From: an uncultured Collinsella sp.
GTDB taxonomy: Bacteria; Actinomycetota; Coriobacteriia; Coriobacteriales; Coriobacteriaceae
DNA: 27,379 bases
Direction of reading: 5' to 3'
Assembly: GCA_900540095.1 (NCBI GenBank)
Contig: UQEO01000019.1
Coordinates: 1-27,379 of the forward strand
Part shown: positions 15,946-22,424 of the stretch, in pieces
Position numbering within the stretch: position 1 is the stretch's first letter
Layout: every line of letters begins with the position of its first letter
Notes under the pieces: model-generated
The model's database searches: none
What the model was told of the DNA's origin: nothing
Seen by the model: only the letters and a program-made list of their open reading frames with translations
Translations under genes and position numbers: made by a program

Positions 15946-15975
15946 ATTGTAGGGAAATCGATGTTCAAATGTCAA
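15946..15975 (-). promoter_or_regulatory. Sigma70-type promoter of the rpmH operon
   Basis: On the minus strand TTGACA (15970-15975) and TACAAT (15946-15951) are separated by 18 bp. The start of transcription would be near 15939, giving a leader of about 65 nt. This is the best promoter in the window. Confidence 0.85.
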
Positions 15976-16072
15976 GAAATCAAAGGTAAAAGGTTGCGCA
16001 GTTCACACGGTTCCCCCATAAGCCGAGCTCGATTTAGCGGTGCATAGCAACTTTTCACGATATTTCATCGAG

Positions 16073-16081
16073 TTTTCAACA
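16073..16081 (+). promoter_or_regulatory. DnaA-box-like 9-mer TTTTCAACA
   Basis: The core of the first AGTTTTCAACAGGT copy in the spacer upstream of the dnaA operon. Confidence 0.6.
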
Positions 16082-16125
16082 GGTCATGTTGGCAATGTTG
16101 AGAACTTTTCGTCCGTTTTCCAAAG

Positions 16126-16134
16126 TTTTCAACA
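16126..16134 (+). promoter_or_regulatory. DnaA-box-like 9-mer TTTTCAACA
   Basis: The core of the second AGTTTTCAACAGGT copy, same orientation, 53 bp from the first. Confidence 0.6.
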
Positions 16135-16218
16135 GGTTTTGAAAGGTTGTCGAAAGATGAGAAACATTGCACGGTGAGCTACTATTTGTTCGAAACCTTT
16201 TGAAAGATTGCGAGCGGC

Positions 16219-17571
16219 ATGTCTGACGACTTTTACACCATGGTCGATTCCGGAGACCCGGCACCCGACAACGAGCACATCACCGGCGTGCGCGAAGAGC
16301 GTAAGGAAGGCGAGCAGACGACCACGCAGGCGCCAAAAGCCATGTACGCCGCGCGCATCGCCGTCTATGACGACATGCTGTCGACACCGCGTGTGATCGT
16401 CATTGATCCGCAAGATGTCCGCACGTATTTGGAAGAGACGACCAACACCGTCTACCAGTGCATGAAAGAACAAGGTGGCCATATCTCGCTCATGGTCATC
16501 CGCGAGATTGTCGAAAACTTTATCCACGCGCACTTTGCCGAGCCCATCATCTCGATTCTGGACGGCGGAGACACCATCCGCTTTGCTGATCAAGGACCCG
16601 GCATCGACGACAAGGAGCGCGCTTTCGACTTTGGCGTTACCAGCGCAAACAGCAAGATGAAGCGCTACATCCGTGGAACCGGAGCAGGGTTTCCCATGGT
16701 GCAGGAGTATTTGGAAAACGCCGGCGGGGCCGTGTCCATCGAGGACAACATGGGCAACGGCACCGTGGTTACGGTAAGCCTGGACCCTAAACGCGTGCAG
16801 GAAATAGAGCGTGCCGGCGGACGCGGTGCCGCCGTGCGGCCCGAGACGGAGCATCCCACATATCCCCTGCCGGGAGCTTTTGCGCAGCAGCCCATGGCAA
16901 CACAACAGATGCAGCGCCCCGTGGGACAGATGCAGCAGCCCGGAATGCTTCCTACACAAGAGCCCCAGGCGGCATCGATGTCGATGCCGTCAAACGCGCC
17001 AGAGGCCATGCCGCTGGCGGATCAGGATGCAGCAGCAATGCAGCAGGCGACGGGGGCACCGGGCGGCCAGCAAATGGGCTATCAGCCGTACCAACAGGGA
17101 TATCCATATCAGCAGATGCCGCCACTGGGGTATGGCCAGCAGTTCCCACAGCAGTACCAGCAGGGATATCAGCAGCCGTACCAGCAGATGCCGCAGCAGC
17201 AGTACAACCCCTGGGCCCAGCAGATGCCTCCGCAGCCTTACCAACAGTGGCCTCAAAGTTTTCAACAGCAAATGCCGCCGATGCAGGGTTCTCAACAACC
17301 AGCAGCTCAAATGATGTATCCTAATGCAGCAAATCAGTATGCGCAGCCACAACCGGACGTGTTCGTAAGCGATCGCGGCAACGCCGCACTGGGCTATCTG
17401 GCACAAAATCAAGCGTGCGGTGCAACCGATCTGGCGAGGGCGTTTGGAAACTCGGCCCCCACTTGGTCACGCACGCTCAATGACTTGGCGCAGGCCGGCT
17501 TGGTCATCAAGCATGGCCAGAAATACCATCTGACCGAACTCGGCGCCGCTCGCGTGCGAGCTCAGAGCTAA
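16219..17571 (+). CDS. GHKL-type ATPase with Gln-rich middle and winged-helix C-terminus, in the dnaA operon; function unknown
   Basis: A 450-residue protein. Residues about 80-190 form a GHKL (histidine-kinase-like) ATPase fold: N box REIVEN (95-100), G1 box FADQGPGI (122-129), G2 box RGTGAGFPM (152-160) and NGTVVTVS (180-187). No histidine-phosphorylation domain or receiver precedes it, so it is not a normal sensor kinase. Residues about 221-380 are low complexity, roughly 30% Gln with many Pro, Met and Tyr, like a prion-like disordered tract. Residues about 385-450 (LGYLAQNQACGATDLARAFG, WSRTLNDLAQAGLVI, KYHLTELG) look like a winged helix. No membrane segment is seen. The gene ends 15 bp before dnaA, so the two are co-transcribed; that points to replication control or origin function, which is inference. 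The ATG has only a weak GAGCGG upstream. A DnaA-box-like core lies inside the Gln-rich coding part. Confidence 0.85.
   Translation: MSDDFYTMVDSGDPAPDNEHITGVREERKEGEQTTTQAPKAMYAARIAVYDDMLSTPRVIVIDPQDVRTYLEETTNTVYQCMKEQGGHISLMVIREIVENFIHAHFAEPIISILDGGDTIRFADQGPGIDDKERAFDFGVTSANSKMKRYIRGTGAGFPMVQEYLENAGGAVSIEDNMGNGTVVTVSLDPKRVQEIERAGGRGAAVRPETEHPTYPLPGAFAQQPMATQQMQRPVGQMQQPGMLPTQEPQAASMSMPSNAPEAMPLADQDAAAMQQATGAPGGQQMGYQPYQQGYPYQQMPPLGYGQQFPQQYQQGYQQPYQQMPQQQYNPWAQQMPPQPYQQWPQSFQQQMPPMQGSQQPAAQMMYPNAANQYAQPQPDVFVSDRGNAALGYLAQNQACGATDLARAFGNSAPTWSRTLNDLAQAGLVIKHGQKYHLTELGAARVRAQS
17259..17267 (+). promoter_or_regulatory. DnaA-box-like 9-mer inside the ATPase gene
   Basis: TTTTCAACA within the longer match CAAAGTTTTCAACAG, a 15-mer identical to 16121-16135 in the spacer. 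It encodes Q-S-F-Q-Q. A variant TTCTCAACA follows at 17289-17297. The Gln-rich reading (CAA/CAG codons) raises the chance of accidental matches. Confidence 0.35.
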
Positions 17572-17586
17572 AGAACGGGAGAGACA

Positions 17587-19311
17587 GTGGACGAGGAAGC
17601 AAGCATCATCCTGGGGGATGCCATCGCCTTTTGCCAGCGCGACGGCCAAGATGCACGCCTCATCAACATGCTGGGGCAATCGCGCGCCATAAGCCTGACC
17701 GAAGATACGCTCACGATCGAGGCCCCCTCGCGCTTTGCCATCGCGCAGCTCAAAAAGCATCAGCCAACCATTGAGGCCTATCTGGAAGAAATCGCCTTTG
17801 CACCGATTGCGCTCGACATCGTGGCACCGCAAGGCGCCGCGACGGAATCCGCCGCCGCGACGGCGCCGACCACGGCTCCCGCTGCTTCCCCGGCGGCGCC
17901 GGCCTCCGCAGGCGACGTGCCGACAATCGAGCACCAGCACAGCGATGTTTCCCGTGAAACCATGGCACCGTTGCCGACCGTGGCGGCGACGTCAACGAAC
18001 GCACCCGTCACGCACATGCCCATCGCTCACGACGCAGCGGCGGGCGCGGATTCGGGCATTGCAATCAAGAACACGCTCTCGGCCGATGATTTTCGTCGCA
18101 TGATGAACCAGATGAAGGGCGGAGCGCCGACTAAATCCACGCAAGCTGCGACCCCCGCCTCATCCATGCCAGCACCGACCGTGCCGGCCGAGCAGAATAC
18201 GGATGGAGCCCCACTCGCCGCGAACTCAAAATTCACCTTTGAGAACTTTGTCTACGGCCCCGAGAACAGCCATGCCTATCGCTCGGCACTCAAGTTTGCC
18301 GCCCTCGCGGACGAGCGCGGCACGTGCACATCACTGTTCATCTACGGCAAATCGGGCCTGGGCAAGACGCACCTGCTGCTTGCCATCAAAAACGAGCTCG
18401 CCGAGAAGTCGCCCGAGATCAAGGTCAAGTATGCAAACTCCCAGGCATATCTGGACGACCTGATGACCGAGTTCGACCGCCAAAAGAAGAGCAACGCCCC
18501 CATCATGCAGGCGTACCACGGCGTGGACGTGCTCATCATCGATGACATCCAAAACATCATCGGCAAGCGCGCGAGCGTGGACTACTTCTTCCAGCTCATG
18601 GACGAGTTCATCCGCAACAACAAGAAGGTCGTCATCGCGGCAGACCGCGCCCCCAAGGACCTGAGCATGGACGAACGCCTGACCAGCCGCTTCAACGCCG
18701 GCATGCTCTGCCTGGTCGCAGAGCCCAGCTACGAGATGAAATACAAGATCTTGCAGCGCTATTACGAGAACACCATCGTCGCCGCTCCCGAGGCAGGCGA
18801 CGACTCGCTGCTGGCGGCCTATGGGGGCGACGGCGGGCACCTGACCGACGAGCACTTTAAACACATGGCCGAAGTCTCGGGCACCAACATCCGCGAACTC
18901 GAGAGCTTCTGCGAACGCTGTGCCGGCGAGGCGGGGGACCGCGAGCGCGAGGGCGGGGAGCTCACCTTTGACGATATCGACGTCATCGCCAGCCAGTACT
19001 TCGACACATCGGCCAAAAAGATCAACGTCCAGACGGTTCAGTCCGTCATCGAAGAGCAGTACGGCGTGACGCACGAGGAGCTCATCGGCCCGCGTCGCAA
19101 CGCCAATATCGCCAAAGCACGCCATATCGCTATCTACCTGGCCATCGAGATGTGCGAAATGACGACCACGGCGGTGGGCGCCGAATTTGGCAACCGCAAC
19201 CACTCGACCGTCAGCACGAGCTACAAAAAGGTCCAGAAGATGATCCAGGAAGACCGCACCGTCACCGAAGATCTCAAGTCGCTGCGCGATAAAATTACAC
19301 TGCGCTCGTAG
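17587..19311 (+). CDS. dnaA: Chromosomal replication initiator DnaA
   Basis: A 574-residue protein. Domain I (about 1-80) keeps the family pattern but lacks the usual Trp. Domain II is a long Ala/Pro/Thr-rich linker (about 81-210). Domain III is AAA+: Walker A YGKSGLGKT (253-261), Walker B LIIDDIQN, a box-VII arginine finger in ERLTSRFNAGM, and sensor II GTNIRELE. Domain IV ends in the DNA-recognition segment GNRNHSTVSTSYKKV (535-549). Most DnaA proteins read GGRDHTTV there, so the Asp equivalent to E. coli D433 is Asn and one Thr is Ser. DnaA-ATP assembles on origin boxes and melts DNA. The GTG start has GGGAG 5 nt upstream. The gene is 15 bp after the GHKL ATPase gene and is followed by a box-bearing spacer. 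A near-parS sequence lies in the linker coding region. Confidence 0.97.
   Translation: MDEEASIILGDAIAFCQRDGQDARLINMLGQSRAISLTEDTLTIEAPSRFAIAQLKKHQPTIEAYLEEIAFAPIALDIVAPQGAATESAAATAPTTAPAASPAAPASAGDVPTIEHQHSDVSRETMAPLPTVAATSTNAPVTHMPIAHDAAAGADSGIAIKNTLSADDFRRMMNQMKGGAPTKSTQAATPASSMPAPTVPAEQNTDGAPLAANSKFTFENFVYGPENSHAYRSALKFAALADERGTCTSLFIYGKSGLGKTHLLLAIKNELAEKSPEIKVKYANSQAYLDDLMTEFDRQKKSNAPIMQAYHGVDVLIIDDIQNIIGKRASVDYFFQLMDEFIRNNKKVVIAADRAPKDLSMDERLTSRFNAGMLCLVAEPSYEMKYKILQRYYENTIVAAPEAGDDSLLAAYGGDGGHLTDEHFKHMAEVSGTNIRELESFCERCAGEAGDREREGGELTFDDIDVIASQYFDTSAKKINVQTVQSVIEEQYGVTHEELIGPRRNANIAKARHIAIYLAIEMCEMTTTAVGAEFGNRNHSTVSTSYKKVQKMIQEDRTVTEDLKSLRDKITLRS
17946..17961. other. parS: Near-parS palindrome inside dnaA
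   Basis: TGTTTCCCGTGAAACC matches 14 of 16 parS positions and 13 of 14 in the GTTTCACGTGAAAC core. It encodes V-S-R-E-T (residues 121-125) in the disordered linker; parS sites inside actinobacterial genes often read this way. TCC is a synonymous change from the TCA of a perfect site. Confidence 0.5.
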
Positions 19312-19326
19312 GGAAATAGAGACACC

Positions 19327-19335
19327 TGTTGAAAA
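19327..19335 (-). promoter_or_regulatory. DnaA-box-like 9-mer, inverted
   Basis: TGTTGAAAA on the plus strand, i.e. TTTTCAACA on the minus strand, inside the third copy of the AGTTTTCAACAGGT 14-mer, just after the dnaA stop. Confidence 0.6.
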
Positions 19336-19502
19336 CTTGTCGAAACCACGGGCATAAGGTGTTTAAAACCCAACCCGCGGTGATGAAAAGTTTTGCGCAG
19401 GTTTTGAACGTGGAAAACCACCCCCGTTGCACACAGGTTGCTGTCGATTCTCTTTCTGGGTCTGACCTGCGTCTTTGGGAGTAATTAACAGTTTCGTCAG
19501 TG

Positions 19503-19517
19503 CTATTACTATTATTA
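19503..19517. other. DnaA-trio-like tract in the AT-rich unwinding candidate
   Basis: Plus-strand CTATTACTATTATTA reads on the complementary strand, 3' to 5', as GAT AAT GAT AAT AAT, five consecutive triplets of the DnaA-trio form (3'-[G/A]A[T/A]-5'). AGATATTTATATCT, an AT-only inverted repeat apart from its ends, follows at 19518-19531. No perfect box lies immediately beside the tract. Confidence 0.5.
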
Positions 19518-19549
19518 AGATATTTATATCTATAGAAAGGTATTAAAAG

Positions 19550-20653
19550 ATGAAGTTCACCGTCAGCCAGAGCTCGCTTACACAAGCCATCGGCGTCGTT
19601 ATGAAGGGTGTCGCTTCGGCATCCACCCTTCCCATCCTGTCGGGCGTGCTCGTCAAGGCGCAAGACGGCATCTTGGAATTCCAGACCTCTAACTACACCA
19701 TCTCGATCCGTCATCGCATCGCGGCGCATGTCGAAGAAGAGGGCGAGATGGTTATCCCCTGTAAGATGCTCTCCAATATCACCAAGACCCTCCCCGATGC
19801 CCCGGTCACCTTTGAGCTGTCCGAGCGCCAGGTGCTGATTGGTTGCGAGAAGAGCTCTTTCCGCCTGAACACGCTCGATGCCAATGACTTCCCCGAGTTT
19901 CCGGCCTATGCCATCGAGAGTGCCGTGGAGCTGCCGACCGATATCTTGTCCGAGATGGTCGGCCGCGTGTGGCGCGTCACCTCGACCGACAAGGCCCGCC
20001 CCATCCTGGGCGGCGTGCACATGAAGGTCGAGAACAACACCGTGCGCCTGGTGGCGACCGATTCCTTCCGCTTGGCCGTGTGCGATACGCAGGTCGAGAC
20101 CTCGACCCTCGAGGGCTCCTTTGAGCTCAACGTTCCGGCCGACGCCTTTAACGACGCGCTGAACATCATGGCCAGCCAGGCGACCATCATGATCGGGGCT
20201 ACCGACACCCAGGTCGTCTTCGAGGCCGGCAACACCACCTACGTGTCGCGCCGCATCGAGGGCGTGTACCCCAACTACAAGCAGCTCATCCCCGATTCGT
20301 GCGTGACGAGCGTCAAGATCGACGTCGCCGCCTTTAACGCCGCCCTCAAGCGCGTGGCCGTTATCGCGAGCGCCAACCCCGCCGTCAAGTTCGAGATCGA
20401 TGTCGAGAACGGGCAGATGGGCCTGTCCTCCATTTCCAATGACCAGGACCTTGCGCAGGAGACGATCGATGTCGAGGCCGAGGGCGAGTCGGGTACCATC
20501 GCCTTCAACTACCACTACATCTTCGGCTGCCTCAATGCCCTGTCCAAGGAGAAAGAGATCACGCTGGAGCTCAAGAGCTACTCGCAGGCGGGCATCTTCA
20601 AGTCCTACGACAAGATCAACTACCTGTACCTGGTCATGCCGGTCCGCATCTAG
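19550..20653 (+). CDS. dnaN: DNA polymerase III beta subunit (sliding clamp)
   Basis: A 367-residue protein of normal clamp length. It opens MKFTVSQSSLTQAIGVV and contains TLPILSGVLVKAQDG, the mid-protein block ARPILGGVHMKVE with LVATDSFRLAV, and the C-terminal Y-L-V-M-P-V-R-I that forms part of the hydrophobic partner pocket. It is a ring that tethers polymerase to DNA and also serves repair factors. The ATG has AAAGG about 9 nt upstream. It stands after the origin-type spacer, and recF follows by 9 bp. Confidence 0.97.
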   Translation: MKFTVSQSSLTQAIGVVMKGVASASTLPILSGVLVKAQDGILEFQTSNYTISIRHRIAAHVEEEGEMVIPCKMLSNITKTLPDAPVTFELSERQVLIGCEKSSFRLNTLDANDFPEFPAYAIESAVELPTDILSEMVGRVWRVTSTDKARPILGGVHMKVENNTVRLVATDSFRLAVCDTQVETSTLEGSFELNVPADAFNDALNIMASQATIMIGATDTQVVFEAGNTTYVSRRIEGVYPNYKQLIPDSCVTSVKIDVAAFNAALKRVAVIASANPAVKFEIDVENGQMGLSSISNDQDLAQETIDVEAEGESGTIAFNYHYIFGCLNALSKEKEITLELKSYSQAGIFKSYDKINYLYLVMPVRI

Positions 20654-20662
20654 CGTTGCGCC

Positions 20663-21769
20663 ATGACCATGTTCGCCCGCGATCTTTCCGTCGCGCACTA
20701 CCGCAGCTTCGATAGTTATCGCCTTGCCCTGGACGAGGGCGTGACGATACTTGCGGGACCCAACGCGGCGGGAAAGACCAATCTCATAGAGGCGCTGCAG
20801 CTGCTGACGAGCGGCGCCTCGTTTAGGCATCCGACCGCAGCCGAGCTCGTCCATGACGGCGTGGGCTCGTGCAAGGCCGAGCTGAGGCTCGAGGGCGACG
20901 GCCGCGTGCTTGATATGGGATTGAGCGCGGAGGACGGTAAACGCTCGTTTAGCCGCAACGGCAAGAGATGCTCTGCCGCCGGTGTGCGCGGGGTTCTGCC
21001 GAGCGTGCTGTTTTGCCCCGACCATCTGGACATGGTTAAGCGAGGCGCCAGTGTGCGCCGCGCCGCCCTCGATGACTTTGGCATGCAACTGAGCGCACGC
21101 TATGCCGATCTTGCGAGCACCTATGGGCGCTGCGTGACCCAGCGTAACGCCTTGCTCAAGGAGACCTGGTGCTGCCGCGAGATGCTCGGCGCGTGGAATG
21201 ATTCGATTGCCCGCGCGGGCTCGGCCCTGCTCGTGCACCGGTTGGCCCTGCTCGACCGGCTGGCGGGCCATGTGCACACTGCCTACGGGCAAGTGGCATC
21301 CGGTGAGGCTGCCAACGTGACCTACACGTCCACGCTGGGGGATTTGCCCCAGGTCGAGGGTCGCGAAGAGCTGAAGGGCTGGGCGTACGAGCGCATGCTG
21401 GCTGCCCTTGATGAGCACGCCGACGAGGAAATTCGCCGCGGCGTGACGTTGGTGGGACCGCATCGCGACGAGATTGAGTTTGCTGTGGCGGGTCGCTCCG
21501 CCCGTTCATTTGCCAGCCAAGGTCAGCAGCGAACGTTGGTTCTGGCCTGGAAGGTGGCGGAGGTGGCCGTGGCTCGCGATGTCCTGGGCACCGCCCCACT
21601 GCTGCTTTTGGACGACGTGATGAGCGAACTCGACGGCGAACGCCGCGGTGCTTTCCTGCGGCTGATCGGCGATGATATCCAGACGGTCATAACCACGACC
21701 AACCTGGGGTACTTTACCGATGACCTGCTTGATCGAGCCAAGGTGGTGAGCATGGGTGAGACGTGCTAA
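20663..21769 (+). CDS. recF: DNA replication and repair ATPase RecF
   Basis: A 368-residue SMC-like ATPase. Walker A is GPNAAGKT (32-39), the ABC-type signature is SQGQQRTLVLAWKVAE, and Walker B is LLLLDDVMSELD. The D-loop and the closing TNLGYF segment match the family. RecF helps load RecA at gapped DNA with RecO and RecR. The gene sits 9 bp after dnaN and overlaps dciA by 14 bp, the usual order in this cluster. Confidence 0.95.
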   Translation: MTMFARDLSVAHYRSFDSYRLALDEGVTILAGPNAAGKTNLIEALQLLTSGASFRHPTAAELVHDGVGSCKAELRLEGDGRVLDMGLSAEDGKRSFSRNGKRCSAAGVRGVLPSVLFCPDHLDMVKRGASVRRAALDDFGMQLSARYADLASTYGRCVTQRNALLKETWCCREMLGAWNDSIARAGSALLVHRLALLDRLAGHVHTAYGQVASGEAANVTYTSTLGDLPQVEGREELKGWAYERMLAALDEHADEEIRRGVTLVGPHRDEIEFAVAGRSARSFASQGQQRTLVLAWKVAEVAVARDVLGTAPLLLLDDVMSELDGERRGAFLRLIGDDIQTVITTTNLGYFTDDLLDRAKVVSMGETC

Positions 21770-22319
21770 TTACGAGCGCGAGAGCGAAACGGTCGCCTTC
21801 AGTGGCTTTTTGAACGCAGAGCGCCAGCGCATCCTGGCGGCTGCGACCCCTGAGCGCCGTGCGCAGATGGAGGCCGCCGAGGAGTCGCGCGCGGTCTATC
21901 GCGCGTGGAACGCGGTGTGCTCGGGCACGCGCGAGGGGCGGCATGTGACGGGCCTGCGCTACCTGCCCGAGTCCAATGAGCTGCTGGTATATCTCGACTC
22001 GCCCTCGTGGACGCAGGAAATGACGTTGTTGCGCGAGATCATCCGCGCGCGCATGGAGCGCGCCGGTGCGCATGTGGATGGCCTGGTGTTCAAAACCACC
22101 GCGCCCGGTCACACGCCGCCCGCCGCCAAGGAGCGCCTTCGCCCAGCGGCGACCGAGCGCCCGCCGGCCCCACACGCCGACCTCAGCGATGCCGAGCGCA
22201 CCGAGATTGAGCGCCAAGTGGCGCCCATCGAAGACCAAAAACTGCGCGAGGCCCTCGAGAACGCCATGAGAGCCAGTGCCGAGTGGGCCAAGGGCGTGCA
22301 AAGCAAAAAAGAGCCTTAA
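21756..22319 (+). CDS. dciA: DciA-like (DUF721) helicase-associated protein
   Basis: A 187-residue protein with a DUF721 core at about residues 45-115: YRAWNAVCSGTREGRHVTGL, ELLVYLDSPSWTQEMTLLRE, then VDGLVFKTT. The tail is Pro/Ala/Glu-rich and charged, likely disordered. DciA proteins bind the replicative helicase DnaB and substitute for DnaC or DnaI loaders in most bacteria. No dnaC or dnaI is visible here, which fits. The GTG start lies inside recF (14-bp overlap) with only a weak ribosome-binding site, so translation is probably coupled. A strong terminator ends the dnaN-recF-dciA unit. Confidence 0.85.
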   Translation: MRRANYERESETVAFSGFLNAERQRILAAATPERRAQMEAAEESRAVYRAWNAVCSGTREGRHVTGLRYLPESNELLVYLDSPSWTQEMTLLREIIRARMERAGAHVDGLVFKTTAPGHTPPAAKERLRPAATERPPAPHADLSDAERTEIERQVAPIEDQKLREALENAMRASAEWAKGVQSKKEP

Positions 22320-22345
22320 ATCGCATCTGGTGGCCTTGTAGAGCC

Positions 22346-22375
22346 AAATACCCTCGTTCCCGAGGGTATTTTTTT
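22346..22375 (+). terminator. Rho-independent terminator after dciA
   Basis: An 11-bp stem, AAATACCCTCG with CGAGGGTATTT, and a 4-nt loop run straight into a T-tract. It separates dnaN-recF-dciA from gyrBA. Confidence 0.93.
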
Positions 22376-22401
22376 ACGATAAACTAGTAAGGCTGTACAC
22401 A
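22373..22401 (+). promoter_or_regulatory. Possible gyrB promoter
   Basis: TTTACG (22373-22378), a 17-bp spacer and TACACA (22396-22401). The match is modest, but a promoter is needed here because a terminator lies immediately upstream. The leader would be only about 17 nt. Confidence 0.3.
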
Positions 22402-22424
22402 TTTTCTTGACTGAAGGAGGACGT

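Larger units (their letters stand above)
15976..16218. other. oriC: Origin-type spacer 1 (candidate oriC part) with DnaA-box-like repeats
   Basis: Non-coding DNA between the divergent rpmH operon and the ATPase-dnaA operon. The 14-mer AGTTTTCAACAGGT occurs twice in direct orientation (16071-16084 and 16124-16137). Weaker relatives include TGTTGAGAA (16096-16104), TTTTCCAAA (16116-16124), TTTTCACGA (16052-16060) and TGTCGAAAG (16148-16156). The core TTTTCAACA differs from the usual TTATCCACA at two positions. Such clusters beside dnaA are typical of bacterial origins. I see no clear -35/-10 pair for the rightward operon. Confidence 0.7.
19312..19549. other. oriC: Origin-type spacer 2 (candidate oriC part) between dnaA and dnaN
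   Basis: 238 bp of non-coding DNA. AGTTTTCAACAGGT occurs inverted at 19324-19337. Weaker relatives include TGTTTAAAA (19360-19368), CGTGGAAAA (19409-19417), TTTTGAACG (19402-19410) and TGTCGAAAC (19338-19346). The right part (about 19480-19548) is very AT-rich and is the natural candidate for the unwinding element. This is the same place as the unwinding part of the bipartite Bacillus origin. Confidence 0.7.

Noticed and set aside
15874..15975. N-terminally extended L34 reading
   Set aside because: It covers the promoter and leader; the universal L34 start MKRTYQP is at 15873.
18331..19203. A 290-codon frame opposite dnaA
   Set aside because: It is antisense to the AAA+ domain and shows no supporting signal.
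19295..21463. A 722-codon open frame on the minus strand opposite dnaN and recF
   Set aside because: It runs antisense to two certain genes and its His/Gly/Ala/Val-rich, low-complexity translation is typical of a high-GC shadow frame. No ribosome-binding site or family motif is seen.
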